A stretch of DNA of 64,000 bases from Clostridia bacterium (GTDB taxonomy: Bacteria; Bacillota; Clostridia; Oscillospirales; Acutalibacteraceae). Position 1 is the first letter of the stretch. The number at the start of each line of letters is the position of its first letter. Both the position numbers and the translations under genes were made by a program. Where the stretch lies: NCBI GenBank assembly GCA_017442225.1, contig JAFSAR010000023.1, positions 62,001 through 126,000 on the forward strand, given 5' to 3'. Of this stretch, positions 34,407 through 41,690 are shown piece after piece. The notes under the pieces are model-generated. The model was not told where the DNA came from and did not search any database. It saw nothing but the letters and a program-made list of their open reading frames with translations.

Positions 34407-36643
34407 ATAAGAGTGTATTCACCACTTGCTAACGGCTTTTCGATACTGCCATCGGCAAAACGGTAGTTGTTCTGCGGCGAGATAACGCCTGTCATACCGT
34501 CGGGGACCGTAACGTTAAGGGTTACCTTGCCGTCACTCTTTGCCCAAGAAGCTTCAATCCTACCGAAGTTGCTGTCATAATAAGCGGCAGCATCGTTAAG
34601 ATCGTTTACAATATGCGGCTTAATGTCAACACGGTTTAAATCATCAAACGAGGGGTTATAGTCTATGCCTGCAAGAACCTTTACAAACCAGGCGGTGATG
34701 TCACCCCAGAAATGATGGTTCATAGAGTCGACAGGCTCTTTGGTAAAACGCTCCCACAAGGTGTTAAGACCAAGCTCAACAATATATCCGTAGGACGGAA
34801 AATCGGGGCGGGCAATCATTTTAAGCGCCAAATCGCTGTAGCCAAACTGTGACAGAACGTGGAAGATAACTCTTGCGCCCAAAACACCGCAATCGATATG
34901 CTCGTCAGATGACTTTATAAAGTCAAGCAGTCGCGTCATAGCCGCGGGCTTTTCGTCCTCTGTGAACACATTGTAAAATATTGCCATTGCCTGACATGTC
35001 TGACACGCGCCCTCTACTGTCATAGTATTAAAGTCGATAAGGTGCGCTCTGAATGCGTCACGGTACTGTTTTGCTATTGTCCGCGCAAAGTCAGCCTGCG
35101 CTTTTTGGTTGACAATGTCAAACATTGCCGCCATTTTATCGGCTATATCAATAGCCATAATGGTGTCTGTTACAACAAGAGGTGCTTTTATCTTGCCGTA
35201 ACGCTCGCCTACATGGCACCAGTCGCCAAGACCAAATGAAAGTAGACCGTTTTCGTTATTACGAGTGGTGAGATAATGCAGATATTTTATAAACGCAGGG
35301 GTGCTTTCAAGTATTATCTGCTTATCGCCGCGGTATTTATAGTTAAAATACGGTAGATACGCAAGCGCACAGTCCCACGCGGGTCCGTTACCCCAACTAA
35401 AGCCCCAACCGCCTGTTGGAACAATACCCGGTAGCGCTCCTTTTGTGTCTTGCGCCTTGCATATATTGCGTATCCACTCGCGATTGCTGGTAGAAGAATC
35501 AAATTTAAGCAGCATCTGTTCGGCAGAAAGCGCCGCGTCGGCAGTCCAGCCGTTCTTTTCGCGCTGAGGGCAGTCGGTCGGGAAGTAGTAAAAGTTTGCA
35601 AGGTCTGAGCGTAATGTCATATCCTGTAATGCGGCAAGAGTTTTGTCGCTTGTAGTAAAACCACCGCACATTTTAAGGTCGGAATTCATAACAAGGTATG
35701 TAAGTAGCTCAGGCGTAGCCTGTTGTTCGGTAATGCCTGTTACCGTTACATACTGAAAACCGTGATAGGTAAATGACGGGGTATATGTTTCAACACCTTC
35801 ACCGCAACAGGTATATATATCATTGTGAACATATTGCTTATCAAAGGGCCAGTTTTTTCCGTCATTATTACGTGGAAACCAAATATACTCAATATCCATT
35901 TTGCCGTCAATTAGCAACTCGCCGTGACGAAGTTCAATACGTTGGTCTTTTTCGCCCTTTACGGTAAGACGGCAAACACCCGCGCAGTTTTGACCGAAAT
36001 CATATAGATAACCATCATCAAGCTTTGTAATTGACACAGGCTTTAACTCTTTTTGAATTTTTATTGGCTCTGCCTCGCAAACACGTATTTCACCGCGAGG
36101 TGTAGCGGCGACAAGCGCGTTATCCCAAGCACTGTCGTCAAAATCTACGGTATTCCAGCCGTCAATCGCAAGATTTGCATTATAATGCTCACCAAAGCGA
36201 TAATCGTCAAAGGTGATTGCCGATGGCGCAGTTTTAAAGCTGCTGTCGCTTTCGATGCATAAATCGCCGCAGGTAAGCTGTAATGCAAAGTGCGGAGCGC
36301 TGCGAAATACCGCTTTGTCAAAATCCCATATATGACCACCGAGATTATTGACAAAACCGTTGCCGAGCATCACGCCGATAACATTTTTGCCTTTGTTCAG
36401 ATTAACGGTGTAATCGTCTTCGTAAACAATATCGTCGGGGTTGCTAATATATGGCGCCAATGCGCCTTTTGTAATGTCTTCACCGTTTATAAAAAGTTTA
36501 TAAAAGCCGCAGGCGGCAATTTTTATTTGCGCTTCTGCGGCTGTATCGATGGTGAAAACCTTTCTATAATACGGAGCCGCTACAAATTTTTCGTTAGTAG
36601 TAAATTGGTTTGTGGCTTTTATAAAGCATTTAGGAAATTTCAT
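34397..36643 (-). CDS. GH78 alpha-L-rhamnosidase-like glycoside hydrolase
   Basis: A 748-residue cytoplasmic enzyme (no signal peptide). The N-terminal beta-sandwich (about residues 1-140) includes ACGFYKLFINGEDITKGALAPY, typical of the Bac_rhamnosid_N domain. A second beta domain follows, with YDFGQNCAGVCRLTVKG. The (alpha/alpha)6 catalytic barrel contains the family motif as TDCPQREKNGWTADA (about 353-367). The usual form is DCPQRxERxGWxGDA; here one residue is missing, but the Asp, Glu and final Asp remain. A C-terminal beta domain ends the chain. It should release a terminal alpha-L-rhamnose-like sugar, but the exact substrate is unknown. It is the last gene of the nagB operon. AGGTG precedes ATG. 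Confidence 0.88.
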   Translation of the reverse strand: MKFPKCFIKATNQFTTNEKFVAAPYYRKVFTIDTAAEAQIKIAACGFYKLFINGEDITKGALAPYISNPDDIVYEDDYTVNLNKGKNVIGVMLGNGFVNNLGGHIWDFDKAVFRSAPHFALQLTCGDLCIESDSSFKTAPSAITFDDYRFGEHYNANLAIDGWNTVDFDDSAWDNALVAATPRGEIRVCEAEPIKIQKELKPVSITKLDDGYLYDFGQNCAGVCRLTVKGEKDQRIELRHGELLIDGKMDIEYIWFPRNNDGKNWPFDKQYVHNDIYTCCGEGVETYTPSFTYHGFQYVTVTGITEQQATPELLTYLVMNSDLKMCGGFTTSDKTLAALQDMTLRSDLANFYYFPTDCPQREKNGWTADAALSAEQMLLKFDSSTSNREWIRNICKAQDTKGALPGIVPTGGWGFSWGNGPAWDCALAYLPYFNYKYRGDKQIILESTPAFIKYLHYLTTRNNENGLLSFGLGDWCHVGERYGKIKAPLVVTDTIMAIDIADKMAAMFDIVNQKAQADFARTIAKQYRDAFRAHLIDFNTMTVEGACQTCQAMAIFYNVFTEDEKPAAMTRLLDFIKSSDEHIDCGVLGARVIFHVLSQFGYSDLALKMIARPDFPSYGYIVELGLNTLWERFTKEPVDSMNHHFWGDITAWFVKVLAGIDYNPSFDDLNRVDIKPHIVNDLNDAAAYYDSNFGRIEASWAKSDGKVTLNVTVPDGMTGVISPQNNYRFADGSIEKPLASGEYTLINA

Positions 36644-36666
36644 AGTTCACACCTACTGTATTAAGT

Positions 36667-37515
36667 TTAAATTATTTCGAAGCAGTGCATACGGTAAAAA
36701 CTACCGCCTTTTTCTATTTTTTCGATGCCTTCTTTTTGACTTAACTGCTTGTTGGTATCAATGCTGTCGGTGATACCGCACCAAGGCTCTATGCAAATAA
36801 ACGGAGCGTTTGGCGCTGTCCAGATAAGTAAATATGGGAATCCCTCGAAATCGATCTTAATTTTTTGGTCGGTTATCTTGTTGCGTAAAGTAACACCGCG
36901 GGAATTAAGATTTTTAAAAATAAGGCAGTCGTTTGAAAACAACGAATGGTCAAGCTGTAGCGTGGCAATGTCTTTGCCGTAGTTTACGGTATCGTAAGAA
37001 AGCAGTGGACCTACAAGCTGATATGCGTCAAGATTTTCTTTTTTATCAAAGATAATCTCATAATTTTCAATTCCCTCGGGACAGTTGTACGCCTCGTGTG
37101 CGCCGACCGAAAAGTACATATCGCCATCTGTGAGATTTTTGATATTGTACTCCACAACAACCTTTTTGCCGATGAGAGTATATGTAATTCTGAATTCATA
37201 TTCGAATGGGAAATTATCGTGTGGGCAATTGCCAGAACTTAACAAAAAAGTTGCGGTGTTCCCTTCGGCAAACTCAACAGCCCACTCGCTACGGCGAGCA
37301 AAGCCGTGTTTTTGCAGAGAATATGTTTTGCCTTGGTATATAAATTCATCATCCTTAAGTCCGCTGCAGATGGGGAATAACACAGGGGATGAGCCTGTCC
37401 AAAAGGCAGGGTCGCCATACCATATATATTCCTTGTCGTCATATTTCAGACTTTTTAACTCTGCGCCGATTTCACTAAACGTCGCGGTTAAATATTCGTT
37501 TGAAATGGTAATCAT
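36667..37515 (-). CDS. Aldose 1-epimerase family protein (LacX-like)
   Basis: A 282-residue soluble protein of the galactose mutarotase superfamily, closest in layout to the LacX branch. ITISNEYLTATFSEIGAELKSLK at the start, SPVLFPICSGLKDD (about residues 43-56) and QKHGFARRSEW (about 68-78, with a likely active-site His) are seen. YFSVGAHEAYNCPEG (about 131-145) carries the second likely His, and FICIEPWCGITDS (about 240-252) carries a probable catalytic Glu. It should interconvert sugar anomers; the sugar is not known. It sits 11 bases after the kinase gene and 23 bases before the GH78 gene, in one operon. Confidence 0.88.
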   Translation of the reverse strand: MITISNEYLTATFSEIGAELKSLKYDDKEYIWYGDPAFWTGSSPVLFPICSGLKDDEFIYQGKTYSLQKHGFARRSEWAVEFAEGNTATFLLSSGNCPHDNFPFEYEFRITYTLIGKKVVVEYNIKNLTDGDMYFSVGAHEAYNCPEGIENYEIIFDKKENLDAYQLVGPLLSYDTVNYGKDIATLQLDHSLFSNDCLIFKNLNSRGVTLRNKITDQKIKIDFEGFPYLLIWTAPNAPFICIEPWCGITDSIDTNKQLSQKEGIEKIEKGGSFYRMHCFEII

Positions 37516-37526
37516 AAAGTTAATCC

Positions 37527-38612
37527 TTATTTGATAGAATCTACTATTGCGCGAAGCTCAGCCTCTTTTGCTTCCATATCGGCAACAAGCTTAAACTGTG
37601 TACGGCAACGGTCAAGGTTGTGATTTTCTCTATGTATTTTGAAATAAACGTCACCGTTCAGGTAGTCTGTAAGGAAACGCACGCCACATTCAAGCGTCAT
37701 AAGATATGCGCCTGTTACAAGACTATCTTTTTCGGCAGGAGTAAGGAATTTGTTGGCGGTTGAAAGATAACCCTTTGCAAAAACTTCAAATAAATGCGTG
37801 TCAACGCTTATTTTTGAAAGGTCGGTTTCGTCCTCCGCACCTGTTGATGCGCCGAAACGGATGCTGTCACCAAAGTCGTATGCTGCGGCGCCTGGCATTA
37901 CAGTATCAAGGTCAATAACGCATTTTGCCTTACCTGTTTCATTATCAATAAGAATATTATTAAGCTTGGTATCATTGTGTGTTACGCGATAGGGGATTTC
38001 GCCGCTTTCGAGCTTTGATGTAATACCGTCAGCCTTGCCTTCGCGAGCAAGCACAAAATCAATTTCGGGCTGTACATCCTTTGCACGACCCATTTTGTCT
38101 TCGGCAAGCGCTTTTTTGAAGTCGGCATAGCGGCTTGGTGTGTTGTGGAAATTAACGATTGTTTCGTGTAACTTTTCAGCAGGATATTCTGCAAGCATTT
38201 GCTGGAATTCACCAAATGCCAAACCGCAAATGTAAAAGTCATTATCGTTTTCAATCTGCTGATATGCAATAGCATCATCAATAAATTTATACACACGCCA
38301 ATAGTTGCCGAATTCATCAATGTAAATGTTTTTGCCATCGAGTGTCTTGATAACGGTAAGCGTACCGTCCTCTTCTACCTTGTCGCGCAAAAATTCGGTA
38401 ACACCCACAATGTTTTCCATAAGCTCATCGGGCTTTTTGAAAGCAACGGTGCTAATCTTTTGCAAAAGATTTTTTGCTTCTTTTCCATCGTCAGATTTAT
38501 GTATAGCAAGCCATGTCGCATTGATATGGCCGTTGCCGTAAGGTTCTATAGAAACAATTTCGTTTGGGTTAAACTGCTTTGCCGCAAGTATTGCAATTTC
38601 TCTATCAGTCAT
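37527..38612 (-). CDS. nahK: N-acetylhexosamine 1-kinase homologue (NahK/LnpB-like)
   Basis: A 361-residue kinase of the aminoglycoside phosphotransferase fold. It resembles Bifidobacterium longum NahK along its length: IEPYGNGHINATWL near the N-terminus, WRVYKFIDDAIAY (about residues 104-116), then the catalytic loop VTHNDTKLNNILID (about 210-223), the metal-binding IDLDTVMPG (about 231-239) and FGDSIRFGAST. In bifidobacteria NahK phosphorylates GlcNAc or GalNAc at C1 after lacto-N-biose or galacto-N-biose cleavage. Here there is no biose phosphorylase, uridylyltransferase or epimerase gene nearby, so the substrate may differ. Its neighbour NagB suggests amino-sugar use. GAGGT precedes ATG. 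Confidence 0.88.
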   Translation of the reverse strand: MTDREIAILAAKQFNPNEIVSIEPYGNGHINATWLAIHKSDDGKEAKNLLQKISTVAFKKPDELMENIVGVTEFLRDKVEEDGTLTVIKTLDGKNIYIDEFGNYWRVYKFIDDAIAYQQIENDNDFYICGLAFGEFQQMLAEYPAEKLHETIVNFHNTPSRYADFKKALAEDKMGRAKDVQPEIDFVLAREGKADGITSKLESGEIPYRVTHNDTKLNNILIDNETGKAKCVIDLDTVMPGAAAYDFGDSIRFGASTGAEDETDLSKISVDTHLFEVFAKGYLSTANKFLTPAEKDSLVTGAYLMTLECGVRFLTDYLNGDVYFKIHRENHNLDRCRTQFKLVADMEAKEAELRAIVDSIK

Positions 38613-38636
38613 TTTAAATACCTCGTTTTTATAATA

Positions 38637-39347
38637 TTAGTTTTCACTATAAATTACTGTAACATCGGGGTGAAGCTGTAAAATAGATGCAGGAACCTGT
38701 GGAGTGATAGGACCAAAGAAAGCTTTTTCGAGTATTTCTTTCTTGTTAGCGCCGTTAGCTACAAGAAGAACCTTTTTAGCGTTCATAATAGCGCCCATAC
38801 CCATTGTGATTGCCTTTTTTGGAACATCGTCAATAGATTCAAAAAAACGAGCGTTAGCCTCGATTGTAGATTCGTGAAGATCTACAACGTGGGTTTCCTT
38901 TACAAAAACGTCAGCGGGCTCGTTAAAGCCGATGTGACCGTCAAGGCCGATACCAAGAAGTTGTAAATCAATGCCGCCAAGGTCAGCAATGTGCTTGTCA
39001 TAAGCTGCACCTTCAGCCTCGAGGTCGCCCGAAATACCGCTTGGTACAGCGGTTTTTGACTTGTCAATATTTACATGGTCAAAAAGGTTGGTGTTCATAA
39101 AATAGCGATAGCTTTGGTCGTGGTCGCCGTTAAGACCAACGTATTCGTCAAGATTTACAGAAGTAACGGTAGAAAAATCAAGCTCGCCCGCCGCGCACTT
39201 TTCAATAAGCTTTTTATAAGTGCCAACAGGTGAAGATCCTGTTGCAAGACCTAAAACGCAATTTGGCTTCATAATAATTTGTGAAGCGATAATGTTAGCA
39301 GCTTTTACGCTTAATTCATCATAACTTTTTACTGTGATAAAATTCAT
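38637..39347 (-). CDS. nagB: Glucosamine-6-phosphate deaminase
   Basis: A 236-residue enzyme that converts glucosamine 6-phosphate to fructose 6-phosphate and ammonia. LGLATGSSPVGTYKKL (about residues 33-48) binds the phosphate. VNLDEYVGL (about 64-72) carries the general-base Asp, and LLGIGLDGHIGFNEPAD (about 130-146) carries the catalytic His and Glu; AITMGMGAIMNAKKVLLVANG follows. It is the short Firmicutes form (about 240 residues) lacking part of the E. coli allosteric C-terminus. GGGAGG precedes ATG. First gene of the operon nagB-nahK-epimerase-GH78. No nagA is nearby. Confidence 0.96.
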   Translation of the reverse strand: MNFITVKSYDELSVKAANIIASQIIMKPNCVLGLATGSSPVGTYKKLIEKCAAGELDFSTVTSVNLDEYVGLNGDHDQSYRYFMNTNLFDHVNIDKSKTAVPSGISGDLEAEGAAYDKHIADLGGIDLQLLGIGLDGHIGFNEPADVFVKETHVVDLHESTIEANARFFESIDDVPKKAITMGMGAIMNAKKVLLVANGANKKEILEKAFFGPITPQVPASILQLHPDVTVIYSEN

Positions 39348-39373
39348 AATAAAATTCCTCCCGAAATTTTTGT

Positions 39374-39393
39374 CGCAACCTTTTGCCGTTGCG
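39374..39393 (-). promoter_or_regulatory. Hairpin in the nagB 5' untranslated region
   Basis: CGCAAC (39374-39379) and GTTGCG (39388-39393) form a 6-bp stem with an eight-base loop, between the promoter and the ribosome site. It could be an operator half-pair or an RNA stability or control element. It is not a match I can name. Confidence 0.4.
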
Positions 39394-39408
39394 TACCATA
39401 TCTATTAT

Positions 39409-39437
39409 ATTATAAGTATATCCATATAAAAAGTCAA
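39409..39437 (-). promoter_or_regulatory. Sigma-A promoter for the nagB sugar operon
   Basis: On the minus strand: TTGACT (39437-39432), an exact 17-base spacer, TATAAT (39414-39409). Confidence 0.8.
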
Positions 39438-39512
39438 ATAAAATTCCTTTTTTTAGAAATAAAAAAGGAAGTTACGCGAAGGAGGATTGGTGTATATGTG
39501 TCCGACTGTAAC

Positions 39513-39534
39513 GGAACGACACACAGGTCGTTCC
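39513..39534. repeat. Short palindromic intergenic repeat (copy 2)
   Basis: GGAACGAC (39513-39520) and GTCGTTCC (39527-39534) enclose ACACAG. Copy 1 at 15809-15830 has the same arms and the loop ACATAG. Both copies are followed by CCT and an A-rich stretch. Confidence 0.7.
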
Positions 39535-39552
39535 CTGCAATAACCCAAACAA

Positions 39553-39587
39553 AAAGGACTACGACATTTCGTGTGTCATAGTCCTTT
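39553..39587 (-). terminator. Second terminator-like hairpin downstream of rpsI
   Basis: AAAGGACTA (39553-39561) pairs with TAGTCCTTT (39579-39587), extended by an inner GACA/TGTC. On the minus strand a TTGTTT run follows. With the rpsI terminator, the nagB promoter and the palindrome it accounts for the 335-base gap. Confidence 0.6.
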
Positions 39588-39626
39588 AAAATAATTTGCA
39601 CCAAATCAAAAAATAAGACAAAAAGA

Positions 39627-39660
39627 AACCCCCGAAAACCGTGATGGTTTCGGGGTTTTT
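39627..39660 (-). terminator. Terminator of rplM-rpsI
   Basis: On the minus strand AACCCCGAAACC pairs with GGTTTTCGGGG (one bulged base), followed by a TTTCTTTTT tract, about 25 bases after the rpsI stop. Confidence 0.85.
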
Positions 39661-39682
39661 GAATACTCTGTAAGATAACTGA

Positions 39683-40081
39683 TTATCTCTTTGAGAACTG
39701 TGGAGCACGACGTGCGCCTTTAAGACCGTATTTCTTTCTTTCCTTCATACGTGGGTCACGAGTGAGGAAACCAGCCTTCTTAAGCTCTGGACGAAGCTCA
39801 GCATCTGCCTGCAAGAGTGCGCGAGCGATACCGTGACGGATAGCACCAGCCTGACCGGTAACACCGCCGCCTGCAACACGGCAAACAATGTCAAACTTGT
39901 CAGCATTCTCGGTAAGAACGAGTGGCTGACGAACAATAACCTTTAAGGTTTCAAGGCCAAAGTAATCATCAATATCTCTTTCGTTGATAGTGATTTTACC
40001 AGTGCCCTGATATACTCTAACACGGGCAACAGAACTCTTTCTTCTGCCGGTGCCGTAAAAATATGGCTTTCCTTCAAACAT
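39683..40081 (-). CDS. rpsI: 30S ribosomal protein S9
   Basis: A 132-residue basic protein of the small subunit whose C-terminal tail reaches the P-site tRNA. It starts [20 protein letters not shown] (about residues 7-26), contains [19 protein letters not shown] (about 72-90) and ends in [11 protein letters not shown], the invariant S9 tail. Length is normal. GGGAG precedes ATG. It is the second gene of the rplM-rpsI operon, 18 bases after rplM, and is followed by a strong terminator. Confidence 0.98.
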   Translation of the reverse strand: MFEGKPYFYGTGRRKSSVARVRVYQGTGKITINERDIDDYFGLETLKVIVRQPLVLTENADKFDIVCRVAGGGVTGQAGAIRHGIARALLQADAELRPELKKAGFLTRDPRMKERKKYGLKGARRAPQFSKR

Positions 40082-40099
40082 TATATTCTGTCTCCCTTC

Positions 40100-40531
40100 T
40101 TAAAATTCATACTTTTCAGGTTTCTGTGCTACCTGAACGTAGTTTTCGCCTGCATAGATATGAAGACGAGTAAGAGCCTTGCGGCCGATTGTAGTATCGG
40201 GAACCATACCCTTTACTGCAAGCTCCATAGCAAGCTCAGGACGGGTGTTCATAAGGGTTGAATATTTAACCTCTTTGAGACCGCCGATGTAACCTGTATG
40301 ACGACGATAGTACTTGCTATTAAGCTTATTGCCTGTTAAAACTGCCTTGTCAGCGTTGATTACGATAACGTGGTCGCCACAGTCAACATGAGGAGTGAAT
40401 GTGGGCTTTAACTTACCGCGAAGCAAATCGGCAACTCTGGCAGCGGTGCGACCAAGCGGACGGTTTGCTGCATCTACGATATACCATTTGCGCTGAACCT
40501 CGGCAGGTTTTGCCATAAATGTTTTTGACAT
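40100..40531 (-). CDS. rplM: 50S ribosomal protein L13
   Basis: A 143-residue early-assembly protein of the large subunit. Recognised by VQRKWYIVDAANRPLGRTAA (about residues 12-31), HVDCGDHVIVINADK, the conserved YYRRHTGYIGGLK (about 75-87) and LHIYAGENY near the C-terminus. ATG 40531 has TTGGAGG upstream; a longer in-frame start exists at 40585 but would lie inside the promoter's transcribed leader and has no ribosome site. The leader is only about 40 bases, and I see no folded L13 control element. Confidence 0.98.
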   Translation of the reverse strand: MSKTFMAKPAEVQRKWYIVDAANRPLGRTAARVADLLRGKLKPTFTPHVDCGDHVIVINADKAVLTGNKLNSKYYRRHTGYIGGLKEVKYSTLMNTRPELAMELAVKGMVPDTTIGRKALTRLHIYAGENYVQVAQKPEKYEF

Positions 40532-40575
40532 AACCAAAACCTCCAAATTTAATTGTACTTTTTTAGTGCCCGAAT

Positions 40576-40604
40576 ATAATACCACAGCGAAAATGGTTTG
40601 TCAA
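40576..40604 (-). promoter_or_regulatory. Consensus promoter for rplM-rpsI
   Basis: On the minus strand: TTGACA (40604-40599), an exact 17-base spacer, TATTAT (40581-40576). Confidence 0.85.
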
Positions 40605-40766
40605 CACTAAATTTTGAAAAATTTAATTTAAAAAACAAAATCTTTAATTTCCTCTTGTTTTCTCGTTTTTTCTCTTAAATGCTCACTTGCGATTTTTAAA
40701 AAATCACATTTGCCGCAGGCAATTCATTTATATTTGTTAGTGTTTTGTTAAATTTTATAATTTTAA

Positions 40767-40795
40767 TTGAATTAAAATATAATATATGTTATTAT
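40767..40795 (+). promoter_or_regulatory. Promoter for ymdB
   Basis: TTGAAT at 40767-40772, a 17-base spacer, TATTAT at 40790-40795. The AT-rich gap from 40605 to 40766 shows nothing else that I recognise. Confidence 0.5.
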
Positions 40796-40827
40796 GAATA
40801 TGTATGACGATATGAAAGTGATGATAT

Positions 40828-41631
40828 ATGAAGGTTTTGGCAGTGGGCGACGTTTGCGCGCCCGACGGTTGTGCTTTTGCGCTTAAAATGATACCACGTA
40901 TAAAACGCGAAGAAAATATTGATTTTGTTATAGTAAACGGCGAGAACTCGGCTGCGGGTAACGGTATTACACCCGAGAGCGCCGACACACTTTTTGCCGC
41001 AGGCGCCGATGTTATCACGGGTGGCAACCATACTCTGCGGCGCAAAGAGTTTTATGACACACTTGACTCTAACCCCTTTGTGTTGCGTCCGCACAACTTA
41101 AAAGACGCTGACGCAGGTCAGGGATACTGTCTTTTTGATATGGGTAAATACTCCGCTGCGGTTATAAATCTTTCTGGGCAGATATATCTTGAAAGGCTAA
41201 ACGCCGATAATCCATTTAAATGCGTTGACGAGCTTGTAGACCGAGCGAAAAGCGACGGGGTAAGATTTATATTTGTAGATTTTCATGCCGAGGCGACAAG
41301 TGAAAAGCGCGCTATAGGATTTTATCTTGACGGTAAAGTCAGCGCTGTTTTTGGTACTCATACCCACGTGCAGACTGCTGACGCGCAGGTGCTGCCCAAA
41401 GGTACGGGATATATCACCGACCTTGGTATGACGGGTGTTATAAATTCGGTGCTGGGCGTTAAAAATGATATTATAATAAACCGACTGAAAGATAACGATA
41501 TGTCACGTTTTGAACAGGCAAGCGGCGAATGTATGCTGAACGGCTGCATATTTGATGTTGATGAAAAAACGGGACTGACCAAAGCGGTAAAGAGAATATA
41601 TATAGGATCACGAGTGATAAATAGTGAATAA
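40828..41631 (+). CDS. ymdB: YmdB family metallophosphoesterase
   Basis: A 267-residue cytoplasmic phosphoesterase of the TIGR00282 family. B. subtilis YmdB hydrolyses 2',3'-cyclic nucleotides and affects biofilm and late adaptive gene expression. Metal-binding motifs: GDVCAPDG near the N-terminus (residues 7-14), NGENSAAGNGIT (about 38-49), GGNHTLRRKE (about 65-74), VDFHAEATSEK (about 150-160) and GTHTHVQTAD (about 177-186). In most homologues the first motif reads GDIVG or similar; the CAPDG here is a slight variation. Only a weak ribosome site precedes ATG. Upstream of a peptide-binding lipoprotein, separated by 59 AT-rich bases. Confidence 0.93.
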   Translation: MKVLAVGDVCAPDGCAFALKMIPRIKREENIDFVIVNGENSAAGNGITPESADTLFAAGADVITGGNHTLRRKEFYDTLDSNPFVLRPHNLKDADAGQGYCLFDMGKYSAAVINLSGQIYLERLNADNPFKCVDELVDRAKSDGVRFIFVDFHAEATSEKRAIGFYLDGKVSAVFGTHTHVQTADAQVLPKGTGYITDLGMTGVINSVLGVKNDIIINRLKDNDMSRFEQASGECMLNGCIFDVDEKTGLTKAVKRIYIGSRVINSE

Positions 41632-41690
41632 TAGATAATTTTTCATTTTTTATTCTTCATTATTCATTTTGAAAAGGTAGGTGAAGCAGA

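Noticed and set aside
39493-39542. 15-residue frame after GGAGG within the palindromic repeat
   Set aside because: The ATG is too far from the GGAGG, and the frame is made almost wholly of the palindrome.
41632-41690. AT-rich near-repeat (TTTTTCATT, TTATTCTTCATTATTC) between ymdB and the lipoprotein
   Set aside because: It is low-complexity, and I could not define arms or a second clear copy in the window.
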